Shown piece after piece: positions 22,852 through 34,660 of a DNA stretch of 64,000 nt (its first letter is position 1; each line of letters begins with the position of its first letter). A program made the translations under genes and the position numbers. The notes under the pieces were generated by a model that was not told where the DNA came from, made no database searches, and worked only from the letters and a program-made list of their open reading frames with translations. This DNA is from Cheilinus undulatus (lineage: Eukaryota; Chordata; Actinopteri; Labriformes; Labridae): assembly GCF_018320785.1 (NCBI RefSeq), contig NC_054870.1:5032933-5096932 (forward strand), written 5' to 3'.

Positions 22852-23613
22852 TGCGCATGTGCGATCTGCGGAATCGGGGCTCAATTAGTCTCCCTACGAC
22901 CTGCCTGTGACCCTGGTGACCTCATTTGAACGCTTTTTGCCTTGTACCTGAGGACACGAGTTCGTATGCTTAGAAATTTAGATTCGTATTCGTGACTTCT
23001 TGAAGTCGTAGCTTTTAGATTCATACTGATATAAAAACACTCATAATTTGCTGACTCATATATACAAAACCATTTCTTTGGGTACAAAGCATTTACTTAC
23101 GCACAAAGTTTTCAAACACGGATACAAAGTATTGAAGTTATGCATACTGACTTTTGACAGCGATGGTATACCATATATTTTCAGTGGGTCACAAACTGGT
23201 TCCTGAAGAAAAAAAAAAAAAAAAAAAAAAGTAAAAATACCTGACATGTGGCCCTATAATTTATTTTGCTTTGTTTGCTGGACAAGAATTTTATTCAGGT
23301 TGATTTCTTGAGATCTTGACTTAACTATCCTGTTATCTTGGATGGAAACATCTTCAAGAAATTTGGTTTTTCTATAATAATGTCCTATTAATTTTTCTGA
23401 GGATTTAGAAAGGGCCAACATTTACATTATGAAATGTTTGAATGCTTGTCACCCTGTCTTTTTGGTCAGTCATGTATGTTTTTTCAATTAAGGTTCATAC
23501 TGCAACATTTTTCATTTTATCAGTGAGAAAACTCACAAATATAGGTCACAGTTCACATTGCGAAGCGGTGGTGGGTCCTATGAGTGGACCAGCTGAGAAC
23601 TACTGATCTAGAC

Positions 23614-24188
23614 CATTTCTATGAGAGCTGGAGGACCCCTAGGTTTTACCTCAGCAGCCCTAAAATGACCACAACATGAGAAATAGTCCCAGTAGATGTT
23701 AGAGAATTTGACAGAAACGTTGTAAATATATTGTTCTTATATTTTAGCTAGGAAAACTCCACATTCTTAGCAATATTTCTATGAAAGTAGAGAAAAAAAA
23801 TAATTCCTTCAATGATAAATGGAAGAAAACCCCAGAAATTGATGTTGCAAAAAAGAAAAAAATAGTATGACTGTTTATTGACAGACTTGTCTTGGAAGTG
23901 TCGGAGAAATTACTAGCACAGGACTGCATGGTTGTAATCCAGACACAGTGCCACAAGTCTTGCTACCATAATGCTGCTGACGCAGCAGTCTAAGGGGGGT
24001 AGCATTAAGGTCTGGGGTCTCACTGATGGGTACACTTCTGGTCTGGTAGGAGATCCTGTCTGTCATTGAATGAGTGTTTTAGCAGAAGGACTGAACACTT
24101 TTTATGAACTCTAAATGTCTGTGCGTCCTCACGGATCTGTCCTAAACCCCCCTGCCCTCACATAGTCTGGACTTTGGTGGCGTCTTAC
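23614..24188. other. 5' end of kcnk18 intron 1
   Basis: No repeat or exon identified beyond the donor of exon 1. ORFs at 23744-24066 are unsupported. Confidence 0.4.
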
Positions 24189-24417
24189 CGCTGCGGTTCT
24201 GGACCTGCTTGACGATCTCTTCCAGGAACTCGTGGTACTCATGCTTGGTGGTGGACGGAACCCTTCCTTCGATGTGCATGAACATGAGCGCACCGAGCGC
24301 TGCGTACCCGACCAGAGACAGACTCAGGACCAGGTGAGGGAAAATCCTCCAGAAACGCGCTGCGCATTTCCTAGACTCAGCTTTGGCGCTTATTCCTCTC
24401 TTCAGTGCCACTGACAT
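24189..24417 (-). CDS. kcnk18: kcnk18 (TRESK K2P potassium channel), coding exon 1
   Basis: First coding exon of a two-pore-domain K+ channel that would set background (leak) K+ conductance in the plasma membrane, in vertebrates mainly in sensory neurons. It encodes residues 1-76 plus one base: a short cytoplasmic N-terminus rich in K/R, TM1 at about residues 26-48 (hydrophobic, ending MHIEGR) and the start of the extracellular cap helix (HEYHEFLEEIVKQVQNRS). N74-R-S76 is an N-glycosylation sequon. The ATG has a purine at -3 (AAGATG). On the minus strand the exon ends AGCG followed by GTAAGA, a strong donor; length 229 leaves phase 1, matching exon 2. The uninterrupted frame runs past the donor into the intron and those residues are not part of the protein. 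Family assignment rests on all three exons together; start choice is inference because the frame stays open for some codons upstream without another ATG. Confidence 0.92.
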
Positions 24418-24660
24418 CTTCTTCCTTCTCTTTGCTCTCCACTGTAGCTCCTTCAGTCCCTCTGAGGAGAGGCTGAGCGTCCGTCAGCTGTAGCTGATAC
24501 TCCAGGAATGAGCTCCGGAGACAGTGAACGCACCACATCATCCACACACGCATTACTAACGCTGCCACGGGGCCTCCCGGGACTGTCTTTATTGACTGGT
24601 GGACTCCTCTCTCTGCCTGCCTGAGACTCCATCAACCTTACAAACATTTACACCACAGGA
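24418..24660 (-). promoter_or_regulatory. kcnk18 5' UTR / proximal promoter region
   Basis: The stretch upstream of the kcnk18 ATG is less AT-rich than its surroundings and free of recognised repeats, so it probably holds the 5' UTR and core promoter. I see no TATA box at a convincing spacing. The short ORFs here are not supported as genes. Confidence 0.35.
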
Positions 24661-25149
24661 AGTCAGTCATCTGATAAGGTGAGAAGTCTCAGCCCAGTAA
24701 AAGCAGAGTTTATGATAAGTGAAGTAAAACAGTAACCAGGAAAATAAGCCATCAGGGAGAATAAAGTATCATAAAGATCAACGTCAGTCTGGGGTGGTGA
24801 AACTACAGATGCAGGGCCAGATTCAGTGATTTGGAGGTCCTGAGCAAAGAGGGCCCTTGTTTGTCCTGCAAGCAGCACTGAAGGGTCCTCGCACCCTGGT
24901 GCATTTTGGGGTGTGTCGCAACCATGGGATTGTGGGAATGATTGTGTGCAAGCAACCCATGTAGTGTGCAGCAGCAGAGCACAAAAAGCATGCCAATCCT
25001 GCTTGGACCGTCATTTATGATAGAAAATGAGATAAAACAGGACATATTAGAGGTGCTTCTGCCTTCTTGCGGCACGTGGCGCACATGTAAATTCACAGTT
25101 AAATATGTAGAGGGGCAGAGACACAGAATAACCTAAAACTGTTTAATGA
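24661..25149. other. upstream flank of kcnk18
   Basis: No gene. CAGGGCCAGATTCAGTG at 24812 resembles the left end of the hAT family at 48865-49377, but no matching right end is seen. Confidence 0.4.
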
Positions 25150-25520
25150 TGGCTCTCTGAAGCTCTTTGTGGAGCTGGAACTGACTGAAGTTCGTCAGTG
25201 GAACCATATTTCATCATACATGTGAGATTTGATGCAAATCAGAAGTCTCATATAAGTGTTATAGTGACTTCCTGTGAAATGGTGACGAATTTCTCACCAA
25301 TAGAAATGGCCTAATTGTGTCACTTCCTGTTGCCGGTAGGGGTGCTACATCAAAACGATTAAATGAACCTTTGAATATGTAGATGGTCAGACCTTGATGT
25401 GAAATTTGAAGGTAAGCTGATGTTTGGTATGAGAGTTGCACATACTTCCTGTCAAGTTGGCGAAATATTGAAATGCCCGCAATTGCCAGTGAGACATGAC
25501 CTTGCCAAGCAGATGTATTC
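25150..25520. repeat. unclassified dispersed repeat
   Basis: Phrases such as GACTTCCTGT and CACTTCCTGTTGCC recur and resemble the block at 2940-3960. No terminal structure is visible. Confidence 0.35.
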
Positions 25521-27489
25521 GCCTGTTTCCGTGTTTCTCAGTGGTGAATCCATGTAGCTCCCATCTGAACAGTTTGGGCCCAGTTAGAAAGTGACAGGAC
25601 CAATCAGCGACGAGGGGGAGTACTTTCAGGCGCAGTGGCGTCGTGACATAAGTAAGCCGCAACAAGAGGCTGGTGCAATTATGGTGGAAGAGATCAGTGT
25701 GGATGCTGCTAAAGCGCCAGTTTTATCAGAACTTGACGACATTTCTTCGTTCAAAGAAGAACAAAGAACAGCAGTGAGTTGTTTTCTTTCCAAAAATGAC
25801 AAAAGCCGTGTACTGACATGTCCACAGTCCCCATGGTTCACGTTATGCAGTTCTCTATGGAGTTTACTCCTCAGTAGTGGCGCACCTCGGTAACGGCTAC
25901 ATCACGTGTTCTGTTGCTCTGATTGGCCCAAAAAAGATATGACAGACAGAACGTTCATCCAATCACCCTCCGGGTTTTTCTTTCCACAGCCTCTGCCCTT
26001 TCCCAAACACCATCTATGGAAGGTTTTCCAGATGGATGTGTGAAACAAATCCACCTGGCGTGTCAGGTTAAGTGACATACTTCATACTTTTTACAGCACA
26101 GTGGATTTCTGGATTAGCTGCTCTATTCTGATGCTATTTTTGCACCAACCACCGCTAACAGCTTTTCTCCTTATTCTTCATCCAAAATGCTGGTTTCCTG
26201 TTTAGTTAATTCATGTCTGGTTTCTACTTGACTTTGAAATGTCTAGTGGGGCCACAACAGTATAGCTTGAAATACCAGAGAGACTGTTTCATCTAACCAC
26301 TGCATTGATTTTAAATTCATCTGGAAAATCTCCTATAAAAAGTTTTGGCAAGGGCAGGACTTTTCAAAAATTTTCAGAAAGTGATAGGACAAAAGTTCCA
26401 TCTGTCACATTCATCACGGGCCAATCAGAGCTGCAAGACAAAATGAGGAAATAGACATGCGCACCTCTGGTTGAAATCTGAGCTCAACAGGCTGGTGCTG
26501 CTATACTTTATGCACAGTGGAGCTTGAAATTAGATAAAACTCATGCTGAGGCTGGTCGGGGAAGTGGAATCAGGACAATCCATCTGATTTGCAAGGTTAA
26601 CGACAGCCACCACCAGTTTGTCCTGCAGGATCTTAGCTCTGGTATTCTCAAGCACCTTTGGGGGTGTCATTTATCTTGATCCAGGGACCTCCAGCCCATA
26701 CTTGATGCAAAGATGTCTGCACCAACCACTTGTTTATGGCGTTCCAGGTTTCCATCCATCCATATAAGTAAAGTTTGACTTGACTTTGCTCATTCCTAGA
26801 GACAGTAAGTGCGTCTTTATGAATGTTTTATGCTAGCTACCACTAGGGTATCAATTGAGAAGTCTACTTGAAGGAAAGTTCTGGCTTTGTTTTGTAATGA
26901 AAGCCTACTGAAGTTGAGTACAGTAGACCTAGTGGAGTAAACATTCTGTTGTAGGGCTCTGATTGTCTTCAGTCATTTTAAACCACAGCTGCTCTAAATG
27001 GAAAAGCACTAATGCCCATTAATTCTCCAAATGGTCTAACATTCTATTACTGGTGAAACAGGTGCCTCCTAGTGTCTTTATTTATAGAAGCATGTCAGGG
27101 CCAATAGTGGGTCAGACTCAGAGAACAACTGGGACTGCTTTCTGTAAATACCTCAAGGCTATTAAACATGCCGACGGCTTATTTTAGGCATGCTACTACT
27201 TTTAGCTGTTTAGGTAAAGCTATAGTTCACTGGGTTTCTGTATTTACTCTAGGGGGATAATGGTAATCAGTAGTGACAAGCCTGCTTCTGAATGACAGTG
27301 GGCTTGCTTGGTAACAAATGCTGCCAGTCGTGGTTTTTGGGTTTGATTCTAAAGTGTAGTTGCTTATTTGGGATTGCATTGCTCCGTTTATGACCCTCCT
27401 GTTTCTCTGGGCAGGACACCCAAGTCTGCTCCCACTGTTGCTGATGGTTATGACTGGGTTTGAATGTGACTAGCTAATACTGATGGCCA
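25521..27489. other. gene-free stretch, nothing certain
   Basis: A plus-strand frame at 25591-25893 (100 codons) overlaps one on the opposite strand and shows no domain, splice context or start support. The rest is unremarkable intergenic DNA. Confidence 0.4.
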
Positions 27490-27625
27490 ATGCTCCATAG
27501 AAATCTCTGCCATCTGTGTGTAAATTTGGAGTGAAAGGGTGTGAATGGGTGTGACCTGCAGTCTAAAAGTGCTTTGAGTAGTCAGACAACTAGAGAAGCA
27601 CTTTACAAGTTCAAGTCCATTTATC
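27490..27625 (+). repeat. LINE 3' tail fragment
   Basis: GTGCTTTGAGTAGTC followed by AGAGAAGCACTTTACAAGTT and CAAGTCCATTTATC, a recurrent fish non-LTR 3' end. Confidence 0.5.
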
Positions 27626-28004
27626 ATCCATCATGATTACGAAATCAAGACCATAAATATTTGTGTGTACCCACTGTAGGTTTGTTATCTGGGGTTTATT
27701 GTGCTTCTCCCACATCGAGCTGAGAGAAAAACAGAACCGTTGTAGACCTATATAATTCACAGAAACAAGAGAGTTAAACTATGAAGAGAGTTCAGATTAA
27801 GCTCTGCTGCTCTAGATGTTCACAGTCACAGTGACCCTGTCAACAAACAGGGATGAGAGAGAGGGGAATGAAAGAGCCATGGTCTGGACCTGAACCCTGT
27901 GGACACGAGGCGTGACTGAACCACGAGACCATCTGCACCACAAATATTTACTTTTTATCTTGGAAGTACATTTTTCACTTAAACCATTCAGGGTATTTAT
28001 TAAC

Positions 28005-28945
28005 CAGAGGTGTCAAGTAACTAAGTACAAACACTTTGTTACCATACTTAAGTAGAAATTTTAGGTATCTATACTTTACTGGAGTAATTATTTTTCAGCC
28101 TAATTTTTACTTCTACTCCTTACATTTTCACTCAATTATCTGTACTTTCTACTCCTTACATTTTAAAGATAGCCTTGTTACTCCTATTTCATTTCAGCTT
28201 TTCATTCCAGCTTGACATCCTTAAAAAAACACAAATAAAAAAACCAAAAACCTTTCCAGATAAATCACGCCATCTGGATAGAGTGAATTTGATTGTGGTT
28301 GGATGAGAAGTATAAACATAATACCATTCTGACACCCTATTGGTTTGTACACAATCCATCACACCTTTGAACATGACAAATCACGTCACACTCCAGCAAG
28401 GAAATATCAGACGTATGTAGCCTAGTATGAAGATGTCCGTGGCAGAGACTCAAGAGAACTGGAGCGAAATGTTCCAACCAATCACCAGTCAGGAGGTTGG
28501 TAGTACACATACTGTTTATGGTTCTTGAATGTATTTGCTTTGTACTAAAATGCATTTATTTTCAATGGGCATAAATACGGCTGAAACAGGTGCATCCCAA
28601 ATTTTTCAACATTAACATTTTAATATAACATTATAGTCATTATGGCCTTTAGAAAAATGTTTTTTTGTGGAGGTGGGGTAGTGAACTATGGAAGAATGGA
28701 ATGGTATGGAATAGTAGAATTGAATTGGCCCCTGTGGTGCGGCCTAAGCTTTGTCCTCAATGGAATTTTTTCCCCTTTACATTACTTTTACTTTTATACT
28801 TTAAGTAGTTTTGAAACCAGTGCTTTTATACTTTTACTTGAGTAAAAAGTTTCAGTTGATACTTCAACTTCTACAGAAGTCTTTTTAAACCCTAGTATCT
28901 ATACTTCTACCTGAGTAATGAATGTGAATACTTTTGACACCTCTG
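28005..28945 (+). mobile_element. non-autonomous hAT-like element rich in ACTTTTAC/AAGTA words
   Basis: Left end CAGAGGTGTCAAGTA, right end TACTTTTGACACCTCTG, inverted with one base slippage. Flanks TTATTAAC and TTCTGAAC agree at 6 of 8. 941 bases without transposase; the small ORFs inside are not genes. Confidence 0.7.
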
Positions 28946-31109
28946 TTCTGAACACAGTATAAAATATAATGATCCATACATTTCTCTGCCTGTTGTTTTC
29001 TGTTTGTTTTTCACACTGATTATTTCTTATTTATTTTGTACACATGATAATAAATAGAGCTTTCCTCCAAACAATACAATCACCAATTGAAAATCTGATT
29101 CCAGCTAAAATTTTGATGAGTGCTTTTATTTTGAAACGTTTACCTTTCCTATTGGGCCACATAATTCCTTTTTTCGCATGTATTTCATTAAAACAAAAAA
29201 AACAAAGTGATGGAATTGAACAAAAATTTGACTCAATTTTTAAAGCTTGTTTTCCCATTTTTGTTTCTGAAACAAACAAACAAACAAAAAAAACCTAGAA
29301 CAAAACAAAAAAAAAAAAATGGGAAAACTGCTCAGTTTTTTTTCCATTTCCTTCAAAAGGGAAAAAAAAACTAATAATGAATAACAAGAGTTTGTCATTA
29401 TTTCTGAGGCTGGTTTCAACCAGGAAACAGAACTGCCAGAAAACACACGGACCCCGTCTTCTCTACCTTGAATTGTAAAGCTCAAACACTTTGGATATTT
29501 ATGATCCGAGGTTGAAATCGCGCAGACAGAACAGCCATAACCAATGAGAGTGAACACACCGGGGAGCATCACCAACAGCATGGTTCATAATTTTACAGCT
29601 CACAAACATAAACACAACTGAACTCTCATCTCATCCAGGGTTTCATCTATATCCTTTTACCTGCTGAACTTTTTTGCCTACTTTCCACTGTGGCTGCTGG
29701 ATTCAAAAATCTACCTTCCTCTCACCCTTTATCTTTTAACCAGCTGCTTTATTCTGATGATCTATGTAATGTAATGAGACATGGTATAATAATGAAAGTT
29801 TCTAGTTTTCAAGTTAAAAGTTAACTACACTCAAAAAAGAATCATGCCAAAAATCTGGACTTTAAGTAATTAAATGACATGCACATTTTCCATGTATTTT
29901 CATTATATTGGTTCAACATAAAATAAATGAAACCCCTTTTAACCTGCACTCCCATTTGCATATCTATTTTTGACTGCAGGTAGAATTGCAACCAAACGAG
30001 ATAGAGCAGTAATTCTTTTTGCATATAAAACCGTATGAGTCATACTAACATGTCACACATTTAATGTGTCCTAGAGAAATGTTTCCTTCTAGAAATATCT
30101 ATCCTTCTTTTGCAGAAATGTAATAAAAAGCACACACATCAAAAACAATATACTGAAATATGTTCCGGACCGCTGCCTTTCACAGCACCTCCCACTCTAC
30201 GTGTACATGATGACGTTCATCTGCATGGACCTATTACGTTGTTTTCTTGCAGGTCACGAGTCACACTTATTGTTGTTTCATCATGGTCTTCTGCAAACAC
30301 ATGTATGCTCAAAAGGGTCTGTTACACTCAGAGATTTTATTGCACTACTGTAAATACTGTATTTTTTTATAAACATGCTGTCTTTTTGCAAATTTAGCAC
30401 AGTTTCATTTTTTTGCATCAGTTTATAAAGATGAGGGTATTTCAAAAAAGAAGTAATAAACACACTCAAAATAATTTTTTGTGTTTTGAAATGATCTTGT
30501 GCAACTTTTTACCATCACAGTTTTGAGGGACACAGCTATGACATCTCTGTATTTAGGAAAATGTGTAAAAAAATGCTTTTCATTTTTCTTTTCTTTTTTT
30601 TTTTGCACTTTTGAGTACTTTTCTTTGTTACTATGGACTTATCACATACATATTATTAAACTTGGATTCTGAGGGTTGTGTTGATGTATAGCAATTCAAA
30701 TACTCCAAAAAACAGCACTACAGCATGTACAAATGTTTAGATATGCTCTGTCTTCTATGGCAGGTTGTAAAGGGGCTTGAAATGAGGTTGAAATAATTTA
30801 GTGACTGGGTCATATTTCATTGAATTAGAGTTATGCAAACTTGTACATACAGTTTAAGTGTTAATTTAATTTATAAACTTAAGTTGCTCTTTCACATAGA
30901 CTTATGTGTTAATTTAAATACACCCTAAAGTAGTTTTATCTTCCCTGACCTGGAAGCAAAGCAGGAACCTTCTGGTTATTAGGAACAGAACTAACCCCTG
31001 AGCCACTGTGCAGCTCACACATTTGCATCTGTCTGTAACTCTCATTTGACTGAGCTGCTGCCTATCTTGGCCAGGACAATCCTGAAAAAGATATTTTTAA
31101 TCTCAGTGG
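28946..31109. other. gene-free stretch, nothing certain
   Basis: Very AT-rich with poly-A and poly-T runs. The 113-residue minus-strand ORF at 29240-29581 is largely low-complexity F/L and lacks splice or domain support. Confidence 0.4.
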
Positions 31110-31116
31110 GTTTTTC

Positions 31117-31446
31117 CATCCATACATTTTCTATAATGCTTATCCTGTTTGGGGTCGTGGGGGGGCTGGAGCCTATCCCAGCTGTCATTGGACGAGAGGC
31201 TAAACGCAAATGCAGGGCTGACAAATAGAGACAGACAGCCAGGCACTCTCACACCTACAGCCAATTTAGAGTCACCAGTAACCTAACCTTTTTTGGTGGT
31301 GGGAGGAAGCCGGAGAATGCAGAGAAAACCCACGCTTGAGGGGGGAGAACATGCAAACTCCACACAGAAAGGCCCTAACCGGGAAGCGAAACCAGGGACC
31401 TTATTGCTGTGAGGCAACAGCACTAACCCCTGCACCACCGTGCAGG
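31117..31446 (+). repeat. common fish dispersed repeat (type D)
   Basis: Contains CCATCCATACATTTTCTATA, GGGGGGGCTGGAGCCTATCC, AATTTAGAGTCACCA, GGGAGGAAGCCGGAG, ACATGCAAACTCCACACAG and GCACCACCGTGCAG in order. Other copies are at 46848-48098 (interrupted), 59975-60150 and, worn, 32685-32790. Its transposon class is not clear to me. Confidence 0.7.
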
Positions 31447-31539
31447 TCAAATAAAAAGACAGATATAACAAAATTCGAAAAGCACTCGGAGAGCGCAGAC
31501 CTTTAGCCCTATCTCCCAATAGTACAGAATCCTTTAAAA

Positions 31540-31735
31540 AATTCCCGGATCCAGACGGTGATCTGGATCACTCCCAAAATCTAATCAGTTTTTTCTTATG
31601 CCATTTTGGACATTTCCTGAATATTTCATCAAAATCTGTCCATGACTTTTTGAGTTATGTTGCAAACAAACAGACAAACAAACAAACAAACAAACCCTGA
31701 TGATCACATAACCTCCTTGGTGGAGGCAATAAATA
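31540..31735 (+). repeat. non-LTR-like 3' tail with (CAAA)n
   Basis: GATCACTCCCAAAATCTAAT, then TTTTTGAGTTATGTTGCAAA, a run of (ACAA)n and CCTCCTTGGTGGAGGCAATA. This is a recurrent fish repeat end. Confidence 0.5.
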
Positions 31736-31957
31736 TATTCTGCCTATTTTTGTCATATAATAGTTTAAAGAAAGACTTCTACATGAATACTGAAATGTTC
31801 CTGTCCTTTCCAAACATTAATACTGAGTTAAAAACGTATATAAGTGGTTTCATTGCATGAGCCGGGTGTGACGTTACCTGTGCTTTTGCACATGCACAGC
31901 CACCTTTCAGTGAAAGTTAGAGCAAACCCTTCTGATCACATAGAGTTCACTCAAATT

Positions 31958-32210
31958 CCTTTAATTGAGTTTATGCAAAGAATATTTACATTGCATTTGG
32001 TTTCTATTATTGAATAACATTTGATTTGATATTTAGTCACACTTTACTCTTAAATAAAGATACATTTATATTAGGTTTACTTTCTTTGTTTTAATTGAGT
32101 TTATATGAAGCACATTTACATGTTGTTCAGATTTAATGATTAGATAACATTTGATTGGGTTTAATTTAGTTCAGTTTACCCCCAAATAAAGCTGAATCAT
32201 TATTAAGGCC
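31958..32210 (+). repeat. two-copy tandem repeat, about 135 bp per unit
   Basis: TTTAATTGAGTTTATG and AATAACATTTGATT recur at 31960 and 32092, each unit ending in AAATAAAG. No coding potential. Confidence 0.6.
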
Positions 32211-33255
32211 TAGAATCATTTTTTAAATGTGTATCTTGGACTTACAATGAGTGCAATATTAGTTCAGAGACATCTTTAGCAGCTGGACTACTTCTCATCC
32301 GATATTAAGTCAACCTGATTCAGCACACAGTCAAATGTTTCTAATAGGCTACTTTCTTTTTTACCTGCCTCAGGTTGTTGGAAGGTTGAGAATATCAACC
32401 CAACATTTGGCTAGTGGCAGGTGCAAATGTCCCACCCTGCTGCTGGCTGGATTTGCATAGCCTAGATAAAATCACATTCAACGAGGCGATGGTGAGATTC
32501 TGTGAGATCTTGTGTTTGAGACTGGCAGCTTCGTGGTTTGGCTGAGTCATCAAGTGTGTGCATTTAGAGGAAGATGTAAAACTGCCTGAAATAGTCCTTA
32601 CATCTGTGGTCTCCCACATTTTAAAACTTGCTTATGATTTGAAAAAAATCCTCTCTGTGGACAACTTTAGTGGTCACAGGGAGCTGGATTGACTCCAGTC
32701 CCAGCTGGTATGGGGAAATAGGAGGGTCCACCCTGGACTGGTCAGCAGTCAGTCACAAGTCTGACTGACAAAAACAAACAACCACTGTAAGACCGGACAG
32801 CTGGAAGTGGTTCAAAAACCAAGTTATCTTTCGAATCAAAAAGCTTTTACAGACAGATTTATTTCTGAGTTATTAGAATGAATTATTTATGTTTTTAGTA
32901 AACAGTACTCCATCATTTCAAGTATGTTTTTTAGTTGCACTCACATTTTTACAACCACCTCTTAATCTGTGTAGTTATCCCAGAATGCCCTAGAGCATTA
33001 GACACTTTTTTACCAAGAGTAAAGTAACTGACTCAGAGTCGTGCTGACTGTGAGGAGCAACCACAGTACACTGGGAATGATGATAGAGGACTTCCTGGTT
33101 CAGTTATTGTCAGATGTTGTGACTGAAGTTGGCCCTCTATGAGAGACATAAATGTTCAAGAGTTAACCAAACTTAAATATATGAGTAAAACTGAGTTAAT
33201 ATAACTTTAAATGGCTAAACAATTAATATTTTTCACTATTACTGAACAATTTTAT
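32211..33255. other. gene-free stretch
   Basis: Only a worn type D repeat (32685-32790) is recognisable. The ORF at 32395-32619 is unsupported. Confidence 0.4.
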
Positions 33256-33263
33256 GTAATCAG

Positions 33264-33652
33264 TAGGGGTGCACTGATCGGGTGGGGTGCGCCGATTTCC
33301 TTAATTTTGGGGGACCGTTGATCGGCCGATACTTACATATGAAACTGGTCTTATCCACCGATCTTATCTACCTCTACCTACTAAAATGTGAAAAATGAAA
33401 GGAACTGATATAATTTAGTAGTTTGGACAGCAATGCTCTAACTTTTCATTTATATTTGAGAGAACTACCTCATGTGCAGTTTAAAACAACACGGGTATTG
33501 TTCAATGATTTTTTAATAAAATAAGATTGGACCATTGAAGGTGTATGCTGTCAGTTATAGAAAAGAATCTGTATTGGCAAAAATCAGAATTGACAGGTCA
33601 GGCTTTTTAAAGATCGGTGATCGGTCAGAAAATTGCAGTCGGTGCACCCCTA
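33264..33652 (+). mobile_element. short hAT element with perfect 8-bp target duplication
   Basis: Inverted ends TAGGGGTGCACTGATCGG and CAGTCGGTGCACCCCTA. GTAATCAG stands on both sides (33256-33263 and 33653-33660). 389 bases, rich in GATCGG words, no transposase. Confidence 0.88.
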
Positions 33653-33799
33653 GTAATCAGTTACCTGTAACTTCTTGATCTAAAAATATAAGTTATATAT
33701 TTCAACTTGAGTCAACTAAAAAAAAGTATTTCCACTACTTAAAAACTTGGACATAATCAGTTTTAACAAATATTTTGAGTATGTTAAACGTTTTTAGTG

Positions 33800-34660
33800 T
33801 AATGAGCATGCCTGTGGCCTGTGGGAGGAGACAGAGTGTGTGAGAGCATACAAACTCAAGAGTGCCCTGTGGTTGACATGGCAGCCTACAAGAGGGGATA
33901 AAGGGGAGAGCTTTCTAGGGTCCAGCTACAGGGGACCCATGGAGGTCAGGAAAATCATGGTCCACTGAAAGTCAATTTGTGATAACTTTATTTAGATTTA
34001 GCCTGCATAATAACCACACCTATCAGAGCAACAAAAAAAGTTTTACTTATTGAACCGTTGGTACAATATACCCCCTTAAGAATGTAAACCCCCACAGAAT
34101 AGCTTTTGTGTAGATAATGCTAACGATGGGCACACTGAATTAAACCATAAGAAGTAAATGAGACAAGTTTATAGAAAAAAAACTGAATAATAGTAAAAAA
34201 AGAGACAAAAATGGGTGGCAGGAGGCAAAAGGAAATGGCAAAATTGGACAAAAAGTGGCCAAACAATGGCAAAAAATGGGCATAAAAAGGCAGAATGGGA
34301 TTAAAAGTGGCAAAAGGAATTTGCAAAATCCAACAAATTGGGATAAAAATGGCCGAAGAAGGAAGAAAAGAAGCTACAGTTTTCAAAAATGGGGGCAAAC
34401 ATGTGTTTAAGTTGCAAAAATGTGGCAAAAAGGAGTAAAAAATCAGAGAAAATGTGTGAAAAGTCGAAAAAGAAGTAGCAAAATGGGCCACAATTGGCAG
34501 GAAGTGGCAAATAAAAAGGAAAAGAAATGATTCCAATTTGAAAAAATTTAGCAAAAATGGGTTAAGTTTACAAAATGATGTGACAAAAATGAGCAAAAAG
34601 TAAAAAAATTAAAGAGGGCCCCGTGGGTTTGATCAGACCTTGAGGTGGCCATGTGCATCA
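33800..34660 (-). repeat. non-autonomous hAT family B, degraded copy
   Basis: Reverse-oriented. The AAATCATGGTCCA landmark and the long array of GGCAAAA/TGGGTT words match 10116-11173. The 158-residue minus-strand ORF is a by-product of the array (F, L and H rich). Confidence 0.6.

Larger units (their letters stand above)
21894..23166. mobile_element. foldback element with about 425-bp inverted arms
   Basis: Ends CCATCGCTGTCAA (21894) and TTGACAGCGATGG (ending 23166) lie next to TA on both sides. Arms 21894-22322 and 22744-23166 are inverted copies with modest divergence. The 421-base spacer includes a LINE tail. Each arm holds the same short ATG-started frame that stops at a GT donor. The class is unclear; a TA target would fit Tc1/mariner-like cutting, but arms this long are unusual. 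Confidence 0.8.
21834..23605 (+). mobile_element. hAT-type element carrying a nested foldback element
   Basis: Left end CAGTGGTCAACTGGTGAG and right end GGACCAGCTGAGAACTACTG. Eight-base flanks TTCTAGAC (21826-21833) and ATCTAGAC (23606-23613) match at 7 of 8. Only about 60 bases of the left part and 440 of the right are its own; the middle is the foldback at 21894-23166. A poly-A run lies near 23208-23230. Confidence 0.7.

Noticed and set aside
23876..24066. Short element suggested by TTGACAGAC and GTCTGTCATTG at its edges
   Set aside because: The inverted match is only about nine bases and no target duplication is visible; chance is likely.
34120..34596. 158-residue hydrophobic minus-strand frame resembling a membrane protein
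   Set aside because: It is made by the degenerate word array of hAT family B and is not conserved in the other copies.
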